A stretch of DNA of 64,000 nt from Paenibacillus sp. CC-CFT747 (GCA_030323305.1 CP106741.1:1762001-1826000), one strand, 5' to 3'. Shown: positions 19,219 to 28,814, counted from the stretch's first letter. Notes: generated by a model not told the origin, from the sequence alone. Program-made: numbers and translations.

Positions 19219-20280
19219 GTCTTCCCTCCACCCCTTTCCTTTGGATGCGGCTCTGCGCTTCGTTAATCGGCGCACCACGCGTTCAATCAGTACGCCCGTC
19301 GCGGCAAAATAAATGATAATCGCGATGATGGAATCCGCGATCTCCGGCGGAATCTCCGTCATGGCGTTCATAAAGCCGCGGCCCGAATACAACAGCCCGA
19401 AGAAGACAGCGGAGATCAGCACGCCGATAGGTGAATTCGCTCCGAGAAGGGCGACGGCGATGCCGTCAAAGCCTTGGGTCGGCAGTACGCCGATCTGAAT
19501 GCTTGACGCATTGCCCGCATAGAGGGCGACGCCGCCAAGTCCGGCCAAACCGCCCGACAGGAACATGGAGAGGATAATGCTGCGCTTGACCGCAATCCCC
19601 GCATATTCCGCCGCGTGGCGGTTGAAGCCGACCGCCTTCAGCTCGTACCCGAGCGTGGTGCGGTTAATGAGGAAGGCGGTAACGAGGACCGCCGCGAGAG
19701 CAAGGAACAGCCCCAGGTTCAAGTAAGAGCCGTCGAACAGCTCGGTCAGGAACGGAACCCGCAGCAGGGCCGATTCGGCAAGCTGCTTCGATTCCGTCTC
19801 CACCGATTCCGCTTTGAAATAAGCCGGAATGGCGTAATAGACGATCCAGTAGCTGACCCAGTTCATCATGATCGTCGATACGACCTCATGCACGTTGAAG
19901 CGAGCCTTCAGGATCCCCGGAACGAGAGCCCACAGAGCGCCGCCGAGGAACCCGGCTACGATCATCACCGGCAGCAGAACCGGCTGGGGAAGGTCGAGCG
20001 TCAGCCCGAGCGCGGTGGCACAGAAGCCGCCGAACAAGAGCTGGCCCGCTGCCCCGATGTTAAACAGGCCCGTCCGGAAGGCGAACGCCACGGACAGCCC
20101 CGTGAAGATCAGCGGAGTCGCCGTTGCGAGCGTATTGCCGATCCTTTCCGGGTTCTTCAGGCCGCCCTCGATCAGGAAGCGGTAGCCCTCCACCGGATTA
20201 TGCCCGGTCACCGCCATGAGGATGGCCCCGGCGATCAAGCCGAGAATCCCGGCGAGAAGAGATATGGTGCTGGTCTTCAT
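19202..20280 (-). CDS. nupP: Nucleoside ABC transporter permease, NupP (YufP) type
   Basis: Begins MKTSTISLLAGILGLIAGAI and shows the permease signature TGLFNIGAAGQLLFGGF. About 359 residues after the inferred stop. The C-terminus KRRAASKGKG is fused in frame to NupQ in the sequence as read; adding one G at 19231-19234 gives the ending VEGRHVDHH and a TGA at 19202-19204. The ATG overlaps the repaired stop of the ATPase gene as ATGA, the classic arrangement for translational coupling. Confidence 0.8.
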
Positions 20281-21800
20281 GCGGTGCCCTCCCCTTCTTC
20301 ACGCCGGCCAGCATAAGGCCGAGCTCTCCTTCGTTCGTCTCCGAAGCGTTGACGATCCCGACCAGCTCCCCATTGTTCAGAACGGCGATCCGGTCCGAGA
20401 CGTTCAGAATCTCATCCAGCTCAAGCGAGACGAGCAGAACAGCCTTGCCCTTGTCCCGGTGCTCGATGAGCCGTTTGTGAATGTATTCGATAGAGCCCAC
20501 GTCGAGCCCCCGGGTCGGCTGGACGGCAATCAGCAGGTCCGGGTTCTGTTCCATCTCGCGGCCGATGATCGCCTTCTGCTGGTTCCCCCGGAGAGTGAAC
20601 GGACGGCCGAGACCGGCCCTTCCCCCGAGCGGACGTCGAAGCTCTTGATAATATGCTCCGCGTGCTTGCGGATCGCGAGCCGGTTGAGCAGGCCTCCCTT
20701 CGAGTAGGGAGGCTGGTTGTACACCTCGAGAATCATGTTCTCCTCGAGGGTGTAATCGAGCACGAGGCCGCGCTTCTGCCGGTCTTCCGGAATGTGGCCG
20801 ATCCCTTGGCGGATCCGGTCCCTGACCTTAAGACCGGTAATGTCCCGCCCGCGGAAGGCGATCCGGCCGGAGCTGACGGGCCTAAGACCCGTAATTCCTT
20901 CGATGAGCTCGGCCTGCCCGTTGCCCTCCACCCCGGCGATTCCGACGATTTCCCCGGCCCGCACGTCCAGCGTAAACCTTTTCAAGGCTTCCGGCTTCTT
21001 GTTGTTCGCCATGGACAAGTCCTGGATGGACAGAACCGTCTCGCGCGGGGAGCTCGAAGTCTTGGCGACCTTGAAGGTCACCTGCCGGCCGACCATCATC
21101 TCGGCCATCGCCGCTTCTCCCGTTTCGGCCACCTCCACGGTGCCGATCGTCTTGCCGCGCCGGATGACCGTACAGCGGTCGGCCACGGCTTTGATTTCTT
21201 TAAGCTTGTGGGTGATGAGGATGATGGACTTGCCCTCCTGCACGAGGTTCTTCATGATCTTCTGCAAATCCTCGATCTCCTGGGGGTCAGAACGGCCGTC
21301 GGCTCGTCGAAGATGAGCACGTCGGCTTCGCGGTACAGCATTTTGACAATCTCCACCCGCTGCTGCATGCCGACCGAGATGTCCTCGATCTTCGCATAGG
21401 GGTCCACATTAAGCCCGTACCGCTTCGACAGCTCCTCGATCCGCCTGGCGGCGGTCTCGATGTCCAGCATCATCCCGCGGCGCGTCTCGCTTCCGAGGAT
21501 AATGTTCTCCGTCACCGTAAAGGGCTCGACGAGCTTGAAATGCTGATGCACCATCCCGATTCCGAGCCGGTTCGCCACATTCGGATTGGAGATAGCGGTT
21601 TCCTTTCCGTTCACCTTGATCGTTCCGCGGTCGGGCTGGTACATGCCGAAGAGGATGCTCATGAGAGTCGACTTGCCGGCTCCGTTCTCGCCGAGCAGCG
21701 CATGGATCTCTCCCCGCTTCAGCTGCAGCGTAATGTCGTCGTTTGCCACGACGCCCGGGAATTCCTTGCGGATGTGGAGCATTTCGATAACGTAATCCAT
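20277..21800 (-). CDS. nupO: Nucleoside ABC transporter ATPase, NupO (YufO) type, three frame breaks
   Basis: A tandem two-domain ATPase of about 507 residues. The first domain has Walker A LLGENGAGKST, signature ISVGMQQRVEI, and Walker B VLIFDEPTAVL; the second has a degenerate nucleotide site (IAGVEGNGQAEL) and signature LSGGNQQKAI after repair. Breaks lie at runs 21282-21286 (five G), 20585-20589 (five C) and 20291-20294 (four C). Adding one base at each gives an uninterrupted protein ending VKKGEGTA with its TGA overlapping the nupP ATG. Start 21800 has an AAAAGGAGGG site. Three independent breaks, all of the same kind, make sequence error far likelier than decay. Confidence 0.85.
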
Positions 21801-21837
21801 CCGTTTCCCTCCTTTTGGTAACCGGTCCCCGAACGGC

Positions 21838-21866
21838 AAAAGAAGACGGAGGGATCCGTCTTCTTT
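21838..21866 (-). terminator. Intra-operon hairpin between nupN and nupO
   Basis: A perfect 12-bp stem AAAGAAGACGGA / TCCGTCTTCTTT with a 4-base loop, followed on the minus strand by TTTTGCC. It would let the binding lipoprotein be made in excess over the membrane parts. Confidence 0.7.
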
Positions 21867-21873
21867 GAGCCTG

Positions 21874-21916
21874 GTGCCTTATCCGCGAGTGTTGTTCTGC
21901 TTTGCCGATAAGGCAC
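21874..21916. repeat. Short copy of the CTTATCCG...CGGATAAG element
   Basis: GTGCCTTATC and GATAAGGCAC flank about 23 bases including CGAGTGTTGTTCTGCTT. It has the ends of the element family seen at 26835, 30103 and 36276, but the middle is deleted. Confidence 0.6.
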
Positions 21917-21930
21917 TGCACGAGTTTCCG

Positions 21931-23040
21931 TTACTTGATCAGGCTGCCCTGCTCGGCGGCGACTTTGATCTCTCCGGATTTGATTTTGCCCAGCGTTTCC
22001 GTTACTTTCTTCACGGTGTCTTCCGTCAGGTTCGGGTTCTTGTCGGGGATGCCCACGCCGTCATTCTTGCTGTCGAACGTGATCGTCTTGCCGCCCGGGA
22101 ACTTGCCGTCCTTCTCGGCTTTGATCATGTCAAAGGCCGCTTGGTCGATCTTCTTCATGGCCGAGGTCAGGATGACCGACTTCTCGCCCTCATATACGCC
22201 ATCCTTGTACTGGTCGACGTCCACGCCGACGATCCAGACCTTTTTGCCGGCCTTCACACGCGTCTTCGCTTCGTTGATAGCTCCTACGCCTACGCCGCCT
22301 GCCGCACAGAAGATGGCGTTCACGCCGCGGTCGAACATCTGGGCCGCTAACTGGCCGCCTGCCGCCACGTTGTCAAAGGACCCTTGGTACACGACGTTCT
22401 CGGCCTTGATCGTGATCTTCGTTCCGAGTTTCTCGTTGGCGTACTTCACGCCCTGCTGGAAGCCCCAGTTGTACTTCTGCACAGGAGGAATGTTCATTCC
22501 GCCGATGAAGCCGGCTTGGCCTTCCTTCAGCTGAAGCGCCATAGCCACACCGGCCAGGAAGCCGGATTCATGCTCGGCGAAGAAGATGGACACGGTGTTC
22601 TCCTTCACGACCGATTTATTGTCGCCGTTATGCGGGGTTCCGTCGATGAGAACGAACTTGGCGTCCTTGTATTTGTCCTGCGATTTAAAGATGGAGGTTT
22701 CGAACTTAAAGCCAGGGGCCACGATAAATTTGTATCCGGCATCATACAGGTTGCCGATTTCCTTCGTATAGTCCGCTTCCGTCGTCCCCGCCGGCTTCAA
22801 GTATTTGCTGTCGATGGAGAGCTCCTTTGCGGCTTTCTGAATGCCTTCCCAAGTCCCTTGGTTGAAGGATTTGTCGTCGATCGTTCCCGAGTCGGTGACC
22901 ATCCCTACCTTGAGCTTGGCTGCCGTCTTGGTGCCTGTGTCTCCGGATGCCGCCGGTTCCGAGCCCTTGCTGCTGCCGCAGCCGGCTAAGAGAGAGAAGG
23001 AGAGGACCAGACTGGTTAATGCGATGACCCCTTTTTTCAT
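21931..23040 (-). CDS. nupN: BMP-family nucleoside-binding lipoprotein, NupN type
   Basis: 369 residues with a lipoprotein signal peptide ending LLAGC, then a Gly/Ser/Lys linker. The mature part (KVGMVTDSGTIDDKSFNQGTW) is the signature start of Bmp/Med/PnrA-type nucleoside-binding proteins. The protein captures purine nucleosides outside the cell for the nupOPQ transporter. An AGGAGGG site lies before ATG 23040. First gene of the operon; a sigma-A-like promoter and an inverted repeat lie just upstream. Confidence 0.9.
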   Translation of the reverse strand: MKKGVIALTSLVLSFSLLAGCGSSKGSEPAASGDTGTKTAAKLKVGMVTDSGTIDDKSFNQGTWEGIQKAAKELSIDSKYLKPAGTTEADYTKEIGNLYDAGYKFIVAPGFKFETSIFKSQDKYKDAKFVLIDGTPHNGDNKSVVKENTVSIFFAEHESGFLAGVAMALQLKEGQAGFIGGMNIPPVQKYNWGFQQGVKYANEKLGTKITIKAENVVYQGSFDNVAAGGQLAAQMFDRGVNAIFCAAGGVGVGAINEAKTRVKAGKKVWIVGVDVDQYKDGVYEGEKSVILTSAMKKIDQAAFDMIKAEKDGKFPGGKTITFDSKNDGVGIPDKNPNLTEDTVKKVTETLGKIKSGEIKVAAEQGSLIK

Positions 23041-23072
23041 GAAGAAGTAACCCTCCTGATTTCTATTAAAGG

Positions 23073-23122
23073 ATAGTAGTAACCTACCCTCCTACTATAG
23101 TGGCAAACAGGGCCCATTTCAA
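23073..23122 (-). promoter_or_regulatory. nupN promoter with overlapping inverted repeat
   Basis: On the minus strand TTGAAA (23122-23117), 17 bases, then TATAGT (23099-23094). The inverted repeat ATAGTAG-N12-CTACTAT (23073-23098) overlaps the -10 box and start site, the position of a repressor operator. Confidence 0.6.
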
Positions 23123-23321
23123 CCGAATTGTTGCCGATTTTAGCCGGTTCCCTCTTCAACGCGTCAGAGCATTTCTTCGGCGGGGCGCGGCTTTGGCCCG
23201 TTCGTAAGCCTCAGTGGGGAGAGCTTGCCGGAGAGGGTGGAGCAGATTTCCGTCTTCTTGAAATAGTAGGAAACGTTTACATTTCATTTGAGAGATTTGC
23301 CGCCTCCCTCCGGACAAGCAA

Positions 23322-23510
23322 GCAGGCTTACGAACCGTACAAGGCTTATTCGCGTCAAATAAACCCTTCTCTCCTTCTAACGAATCTACAACACGCTATA
23401 CGTCCCCTTTCGGGTCAAAAAGGACTCCCGTTAAGCGAATAACGCTATCAGGATTCGCTAGATTCGTCCCAGGGCTTTTTTCGCTTCATAGGGTGTTCTC
23501 GATTCGCTAG
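23322..23510 (-). repeat. 189-bp dispersed repeat, copy A
   Basis: Read on the minus strand it matches 48495-48683 almost without gaps. Shared blocks include GATTCGTTAGAA, ACGCGAATAAGCCT and CTAGCGAATC/CTTACGAATC, the last recurring within the element. No plausible protein is encoded. It fills most of the nupN-hxlB gap. Confidence 0.7.
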
Positions 23511-23614
23511 GCATCGGCTTTCCCCTCCGCGGACTCCTTCCGGTATGAAATTCGACAGGGCCCCGGAGCTGAGAACAAAGAAAAAACTGCCCCTTCGGTA
23601 GAAGAATCTACCTG

Positions 23615-23652
23615 GTGCCTTATCCGCAAAATTTTATTTGCGGATAAGGCAC
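23615..23652. repeat. Perfect 16-bp inverted repeat, minimal CTTATCCG element
   Basis: GTGCCTTATCCGCAAA, six bases, TTTGCGGATAAGGCAC. These are the two ends of the dispersed element with no middle. It could also act as a terminator for hxlB, which ends at 23710 on the minus strand. Confidence 0.7.
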
Positions 23653-23709
23653 TCGGGACAGTTCGGTCTGCTTTCGGGGAGAAAGCCTTGCCCCCGCGAA
23701 AGCCTAGCC

Positions 23710-24267
23710 TCACTCCAGATTGGCGTGGCGGCTCATCATGGCGGCTCCATCGACGCCTTTCTTCTCCATCAGCCGGAGCAGCAGGGCATCGTAGAACAGG
23801 AGCAGTGTCTGCTCGAAGAGCGAGCCCATCGGCTGGACGGTGGTCCGTTGGAGGCCCGTCTCCTCCTTAGCCGCGCCTGGTAGCGTGACGGTGAGGTCGG
23901 CAAGCCGCCCCAGGGTCGACTCCGGGGTCACCGTCACCAGCGCTACGCGGGCGGAGAGGGCCCTAGCCTTCTGCGCCATGGCGGTCAGGCTCTTCGTCTC
24001 GCCGGAGCCGGAGCCCGCCAGAAGCAGATCGCCCGCCCCGAGAGCGGGGGTCACGGTGTCGCCGGGGACGTACGCGTCCACGCCGAGGTGCATGAGCCGC
24101 ATGGCGAAGGCGCGGCCCATGAGGCCCGAGCGGCCCGCTCCGGCGACGAACACCTGGCGGGCGCTCAGGATCGCCTCGGCCAAAGCCTCTGCGGGCTCCC
24201 CGGCTACGGCATCCCTCGCCCGGCCCAGCTCGTCAAGGATGGCGGCCAGGTACTGGTCGGTCCGCAT
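23710..24267 (-). CDS. hxlB: 6-phospho-3-hexuloisomerase
   Basis: 185 residues with a SIS domain: QVFVAGAGRSGLMGRAFAMR and LLAGSGSGETKSL are the sugar-phosphate-binding loops of the PHI family. It converts D-arabino-3-hexulose 6-phosphate to fructose 6-phosphate, the second step of the ribulose monophosphate route for formaldehyde. It starts 4 bases after the hxlA stop with only a weak site, so translational coupling is likely. Confidence 0.9.
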   Translation of the reverse strand: MRTDQYLAAILDELGRARDAVAGEPAEALAEAILSARQVFVAGAGRSGLMGRAFAMRLMHLGVDAYVPGDTVTPALGAGDLLLAGSGSGETKSLTAMAQKARALSARVALVTVTPESTLGRLADLTVTLPGAAKEETGLQRTTVQPMGSLFEQTLLLFYDALLLRLMEKKGVDGAAMMSRHANLE

Positions 24268-24271
24268 CGGC

Positions 24272-24903
24272 TTAGGCCTGCTTGATCAGACGCTGCATCT
24301 CGGAAGCCGCCGCCTTCTGATCGGCCTGCCCCGTGATGCCGCCTCCGACGATGACAAGATCCGGCTCGGCCTGGATCACTTCCGGCAGCGACTCGAGCTT
24401 AATGCCGCCCGCTACGGCGGTTTTGGCGTTCTTGACGACGCGCTTGATCGTGCGCAGGTCCTCGAAAGAATTTTGCCCCGCGGCCTGAAGATCGTAGCCG
24501 GTATGAACGCAGATGTAGTCCACGCCAAGCTCATCGACCTCCCGGGCGCGCTGCTCCAGGTTTTTGACGGCGATCATGTCCACTAGGATCTGGCGCCCCT
24601 GCTTGCGGGCTTCCTCCACCGCTCCTCGGATGCTTGCATCCTCGGAGGCACCCAGAATCGTCACGATATCCGCGCCCGCTTCCGAAGCCTTCATCACTTC
24701 ATAGCCGGCGGCGTCCATGATTTTCAAATCCGCCAGCACACGGAGCTTAGGAAAGCCTCCTTGATTTCTTTCACGGCGCGCAGGCCTTCGTTGATGACCA
24801 CGGGCGTCCCGATTTCCACGATATCTATATAAGGCTCCACGTCCTTAATCACCTGCTTGGCTCCGGGAATATCAACAAGATCCAATGCCAACTGAAGCTC
24901 CAC
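24272..24903 (-). CDS. hxlA: 3-hexulose-6-phosphate synthase, one frame break
   Basis: OMP-decarboxylase-fold aldolase that joins formaldehyde to ribulose 5-phosphate. Visible motifs are LALDLVDIPGAK, IDIVEIGTP, LADLKIMDAAGYE (Asp-x-Lys catalytic pair) and VAGGIKLESLPEV. About 210 residues, the normal length. The start is GTG 24903, with AAGGAG 10 bases upstream. The frame breaks at 24750-24751; one more C on the coding strand gives EAFPKLRVLADLK. Together with hxlB it removes formaldehyde in non-methylotrophic Bacillota. Confidence 0.9.
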
Positions 24904-24992
24904 GAGTCCATCACTCCTTAATGGGATTTAGGTTACGTGGTTCATCATAGGCGCTCTTCTCCCGGTTGAACAGTACGCACTTTCGGGTGGCC

Positions 24993-25012
24993 TAGTTCCC
25001 ATTTGGGTACTA
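24993..25012. promoter_or_regulatory. Dyad between hxlR and hxlA, candidate HxlR site
   Basis: TAGTTCCCATTTGGGTACTA is a near-perfect 20-bp dyad lying 90 bases upstream of hxlA and 10 bases after the hxlR stop. HxlR is known to activate hxlAB from sites upstream of the operon; assignment here is by position only. Confidence 0.5.
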
Positions 25013-25022
25013 AGGACAGCCT

Positions 25023-25355
25023 TTATTCCCCATCGCCGCCCGTCCGCTCTTCATGCCGAATCCCCCACTCCGCCATCACGACGAGCACCTCCTTCAAGGT
25101 TTGGCCGTATTCCGTCAAGGAATATTCCACTTTGGGCGGTACCTGCTGGTACACGGTCCGGTCGATAATGCCGTCCTGCTCCAGCTCCCTCAGCTGCTGG
25201 GTGAGCATTTTCTGGGTAATGTCCGGCATTTCCCGCTTCAATTCGCCGAAACGGTGCACCCCGTCCGTCAGGTGGCACAGAATAACAGGCTTCCATTTGC
25301 CTCCGATCACCTTCAGCGTCAATTCCACCGAGCGTTTAAAGCGCAAATCCCCCAT
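25023..25355 (-). CDS. hxlR: HxlR-family transcriptional regulator
   Basis: 110 residues with a winged helix-turn-helix: [21 protein letters not shown] and the [19 protein letters not shown] recognition region are typical of HxlR. The family has a cysteine used to sense electrophiles; here Cys is present in VILCHL. In Bacillus subtilis HxlR activates hxlAB in response to formaldehyde. The gene lies upstream of hxlA on the same strand, with a 119-base gap carrying the dyad. Confidence 0.85.
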   Translation of the reverse strand: MGDLRFKRSVELTLKVIGGKWKPVILCHLTDGVHRFGELKREMPDITQKMLTQQLRELEQDGIIDRTVYQQVPPKVEYSLTEYGQTLKEVLVVMAEWGIRHEERTGGDGE

Positions 25356-25459
25356 AAGCTCCCCTCCTTTCTAGATCCCCTTTTCCATTCGTTAAGATCA
25401 GGATCCCTCCCCGACACTCACTTACTAAAATACCGCAGCTTGAAATTAATAGGCAAACA

Positions 25460-25531
25460 AACGATAATAGTAGACAAGCCTTTATTACGCATAAGCAGGC
25501 TTCCCCAACCAAGTTACCGGATAAGGCACTA
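25460..25531. repeat. Right half of the CTTATCCG...CGGATAAG element
   Basis: ATTACGCATAAGCAGGCTT followed by CCAACCAAGTTACCGGATAA and GGCACTAGG, matching the right ends of the copies at 26835 and 30103. The left terminal repeat is not recognisable. Confidence 0.5.
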
Positions 25532-25595
25532 GGATCTGCCGGAACGGGGAACCCTGTTGAAAAGATAATTTTGCCCAGAAGGAGGAATCCTTATC

Positions 25596-26624
25596 ATGAC
25601 TGTAGCTTCACCGGGAGCACGCGGTTCGCTTGGCGTTCCGGTCTCCGTCCTGGATCTTGCCCCTGTTGTGGCGGGCAGCACGCCCGCCCAGTCACTTGCC
25701 AACACCCTGGACCTCGCCCGCCATTCCGACAAGTGGGGCTATAACCGCTACTGGCTCGCCGAGCATCATAACATGACCGGCATCGCCAGCTCGGCCACCT
25801 CGCTCGTGATCAGCCACGTAGCCGCCGGGACCGAGCGCATCCGGGTCGGCTCCGGCGGCATCATGCTGCCGAACCATGCTCCTCTCTTGATCGCCGAGCA
25901 GTTCGGGACGCTCGAGTCGCTCTATCCGGGCCGCATCGACCTCGGCCTCGGCCGCGCGCCGGGCTCCGACCAGCCCGCCGCCCGCGCCATCCGGCGGGGG
26001 CTCGGCAGCAACGGGGAGGACTTCCCCGAGCTCGTGAGCGAGCTCCGCTCGTACTTTAATCCCGAGATCGGCAACGCCGCACCGGGAGTGCGGGCCGTAC
26101 CGGGAGAAGGGCTGGACATTCCCGTCTGGCTCCTCGGCTCCAGCGGCTTCAGCGCCCAGCTGGCCGGTCAGCTCGGGCTGCCGTTCTCCTTCGCGAGCCA
26201 CTTCGCTCCGGATTATTTGCTGCCCGCCCTCCAGCTTTACCGCGGCCAGTTCAGCCCCTCGGACTCCCTCCAGGAGCCGTATGCCATGGTCGGCGTGAAT
26301 GTTGTGGTGGCGGACACCGTGGAGGAGGCCCGGCGCCTGTCCACCTCTCAGCTTCAGCAGTTTCTGAACCTGATCCGCGGCACCCCCGGCATGCTGAAGC
26401 CGCCAGTCGATACCATGGAGGGCGTATGGAGCGAGTACGAGAAGTCGATCGTTCAGAAGCAGCTCAGCTATTCGGTAGTCGGCGACAAAGCCCTTGTCAA
26501 GGAACGGCTTCAGGCCATTCTGGAGGAGACCCAGGCCGACGAGCTCATCGTAACCGCCCAAATCTACGAGCATTCCGCCCGGCTCCGTTCCTACGAGCTG
26601 CTGGCGGAAGCCGTGCTGAGCTAA
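25596..26624 (+). CDS. LLM-class flavin-dependent oxidoreductase (MsnO8-like)
   Basis: 342 residues in the bacterial-luciferase barrel family. Characteristic segments are [43 protein letters not shown] and [15 protein letters not shown]. These enzymes use FMNH2 or F420H2 and oxygen; members of this subgroup have no assigned substrate. ATG 25596 follows AGAAGGAGG. It stands alone, with a terminator after the stop. Confidence 0.9.
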   Translation: MTVASPGARGSLGVPVSVLDLAPVVAGSTPAQSLANTLDLARHSDKWGYNRYWLAEHHNMTGIASSATSLVISHVAAGTERIRVGSGGIMLPNHAPLLIAEQFGTLESLYPGRIDLGLGRAPGSDQPAARAIRRGLGSNGEDFPELVSELRSYFNPEIGNAAPGVRAVPGEGLDIPVWLLGSSGFSAQLAGQLGLPFSFASHFAPDYLLPALQLYRGQFSPSDSLQEPYAMVGVNVVVADTVEEARRLSTSQLQQFLNLIRGTPGMLKPPVDTMEGVWSEYEKSIVQKQLSYSVVGDKALVKERLQAILEETQADELIVTAQIYEHSARLRSYELLAEAVLS

Positions 26625-26649
26625 GGCTCTACCAGTCCCTACGTAATCC

Positions 26650-26680
26650 AAAACCCCGGCTTCTTAGGAACCGGGGTTTT
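26650..26680 (+). terminator. Terminator of the LLM oxidoreductase gene
   Basis: AAAACCCCGG and CCGGGGTTTT pair around a loop of about 11 bases, ending in TTTT, 26 bases after the stop. Confidence 0.85.
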
Positions 26681-26834
26681 GCCGTTCCTGCTCCTCCGGG
26701 GATTCCGCCCCTACCATCTGCTCCTAGTATAGGGGAACCGGGAAGAGTGAACAATGCTCCGTCCCGTGCCCCCTCCTCCTCCTTCCAGGGGCGGTATAGA
26801 AAGGGAACGAACGGGGAGAATAATTACACGTTCG

Positions 26835-26930
26835 CTAGTTCCTTATCCGCTAATAAGTTCTGCTATTCTATTGATTTTCGTGCACATACAGAGGCTTTAC
26901 CACCAACAAAGTTACCGGATAAGACACTAG
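26835..26930. repeat. 96-bp CTTATCCG...CGGATAAG element with terminal inverted repeats
   Basis: Begins CTAGTTCCTTATCCGC and ends CCGGATAAGACACTAG. The middle shares AGTTCTGCTATTC, GTGCACATA and ACCACCAACAAAGTT with other copies. No coding capacity. With the terminator at 26650 it occupies the gap before the next gene. Confidence 0.7.
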
Positions 26931-26956
26931 GGGAGGGGTCGGGTATTCCATCGTTC

Positions 26957-27777
26957 GTGCCTTACTTGGGTCTGGTTGTCCTGAGTCTGATTTTGACAGT
27001 CTTTTCCTGGAGGAAGACGGGAAGCCTCCGGTTCCTCCCTTTCCACCTGTGCTTATCCGGCCTTGTGTTTGTTTTTGATTTCGTCGTCTTCGTTCTGCTC
27101 GACAGCTACCGGTACACCCCCGCCTCGTGAAGGATCCTTGGTTTGACGGCGTCCTTGGAGGGATCGCTTCCGACGGCTTTATTGTTCCGGCCGCCGGCGT
27201 CTTCCTCACGGTGTACCGGATCGGCTGGCCGGGGATGGCGGCGGCCGCCTTGGCCTTCATGGGCATTGAGATACTCTTTCTGTCCCTCGGCGTTTACGCT
27301 GATAACTGGTGGAACGTCCTCTACACGGGATTGTCTCTGCCGGTTTTCTTCCTAATCGCCCGCTGGATCTGGAGGCTCATCCGCTGCCGCATGGACCGCG
27401 CTCTACCCCGCTTTCTCATTCTGTATTTTGTTAACCTGACGCTCCAGTTCAGCCTTGTCTTCCTGTATTCGGCTCTTCTTGGCGCCCTCCACTACCGGCT
27501 CCCCTGGTTTGCGGACGTGTCACGCGGTCATGTCGTTTTCCTCAACCTGTGCGTACTCTCCGATTCCCTCCTGTTTGCGGGGGCAGCTGCAGCGGGGGTG
27601 AGGCGTGCGGGGCTTCTCGCCATAACCGGGATACTCCTCGCTGTTAACCTCCTGCTGTTCCGGTACGGGCTAATCCGCTCGCCTCACGTCCTGAACCTTC
27701 TAGGGCTCACTCTCGTTCAAGCCGCGTCCCTCTTCCTGCTGACGGCCTTCCGGCGCCTCCTTATTCCCCGGTCTTAA
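26957..27777 (+). CDS. Polytopic membrane protein of unknown function, one frame break
   Basis: About 273 residues with some eight predicted membrane segments and little else. The first part (LGLVVLSLILTVFSWRKTG, LVFVFDFVVFVLLDSYRY) joins the second (VKDPWFDGVLGGIASDGFIV) when one C is added at 27117-27121. The conserved-looking WFDG and YADNWWN motifs recall integral membrane proteins found singly in Bacillales, but I do not recognise the family. The start is uncertain: GTG 26957 is proposed, with a purine-rich stretch rather far upstream. Followed by an RDD protein. Confidence 0.6.
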
Positions 27778-27846
27778 CTGCGGTTCTGCAACCTTCCTCC
27801 TTCTTCTTTCGTATAGCTTCTTGGAGAGAGAAGAAAGGGGAAGCGT

Positions 27847-28403
27847 ATGCCCGCCGGCTTTGCGCGGCGCCTCGCCGCTTTTCTATATGATTATGCCGGG
27901 ATCGTCCTGTATCTCGGTCTCCTCACGCTAATCAGCCTCTTTGTTTATCCTGACGTTCAGAAGCTTTTTTCTCGTTCCCCCGTATGGTCCCAGCTATCCG
28001 GCTTCCTTCTCGTCACCCTGCCCGTCTGCTTGTACTACATCATCAGCGATTCCAGGCTCGCCGGCCAATCCTTCGGCAAAAAAAGCTCGGCCTCCGCGTC
28101 GTCAGCTCTTCCGGAATGCCCTTGTCCGTCCCCCGCTCCGCTCTCCGGACCTTCCTGAAATTTCTTCCTTGGGAGCTGGCTCACGGATGGATATACCGGC
28201 TCGCCTCCTCGAACGGACAGGACACGACCTTCTCCGACATCTTCCTGGGCGCCTGTGTCTACGGCCTGGTGCTTCTCTATGCCGGCACGGCCCTGCTGTC
28301 CCCCACCAAAAGAACCTTGTACGACATCCTCTCCCGGACTTCCGTTGTCCGAATGGAAGGTTCGGCCCGTCCGCCGGCCGGCCGGAAAACTTTTTATTCT
28401 TAA
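27847..28403 (+). CDS. RDD-family membrane protein, one frame break
   Basis: About 185 residues. FARRLAAFLYDYAG is the RDD start (Arg, then Asp-Tyr in place of the more usual Asp-Asp), followed by three to four membrane segments and GQSFGKKKLGLRVV at the break. One A added to the run 28078-28084 joins the parts. RDD proteins have been linked to sodium/proton exchange and osmotic tolerance, but most are unassigned. The ribosome site is GGGGAAGCGT. The acidic RDD residue and the GKK loop are intact after repair. Confidence 0.75.
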
Positions 28404-28463
28404 GTACCTTGCAATTTTAAGTACTATGATTTACTCTGGGTTAGTACCTAACGTTGTTAAGTA
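28400..28463 (+). promoter_or_regulatory. Promoter region of padR with repeated AAGTAC motifs
   Basis: TTAAGTAC (28400), TTAAGTACT (28417), TTAGTACCTAA (28441) and TTAAGTAA (28457) lie within 64 bases before the PadR gene. PadR-family repressors usually control their own operon; these repeats are the likely site. Confidence 0.45.
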
Positions 28464-28487
28464 ATCGTCCTTTTGGAGGTCCTGCCC

Positions 28488-28801
28488 TTGAATACCGAAA
28501 TGCTGAAAGGAACCATTGACCTGCTGCTTCTGTCCGTCCTGAACAAGAAGGAGAATTACGGATACGAAATTTCAAGGACGATCAAAGAACGTACGAAAGG
28601 AGTTTTTGAGATTCAGGAGGCGACGCTGTACCTCTCGCTGAAACGGCTCGAGAAGCAGGGGGCGGTAACTTCGTACTGGGGTAGCGAAAGCCATGGGGGC
28701 GGCGCAAGTATTATTCCGTTACGGATGAGGGAAGGAAGCTGCTTGACCAATACACACAGGAATGGAAGCAGACGGTAGATATCGTCGATCCGTTCTTATA
28801 G
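28488..28801 (+). CDS. PadR-family transcriptional regulator, one frame break
   Basis: About 104 residues: a winged helix with MLKGTIDLLLLSVLNKKENY, YGYEISRTI and the ATLYLSLKRLEKQGAV recognition segment. Adding one G at 28695-28699 gives GGRRKYYSVTDEGRKLL, the invariant wing of PadR, and the stop at 28799-28801. Start TTG 28488 has GGAGGT 7 bases upstream. The next gene begins 14 bases later, the usual PadR/HAAS operon. Confidence 0.85.
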
Positions 28802-28814
28802 GGAGGGAAGGACC

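Noticed and set aside
23041..23140. Purine riboswitch before nupN
   Set aside because: The conserved loop sequences of the guanine/adenine aptamer are absent; only a promoter and an inverted repeat are seen.
26426..27130. 234-codon frame overlapping the end of the flavin oxidoreductase gene
   Set aside because: Only its last 58 codons are membrane-protein-like; the first part overlaps the oxidoreductase, a terminator and a repeat. The real gene probably starts near 26957.
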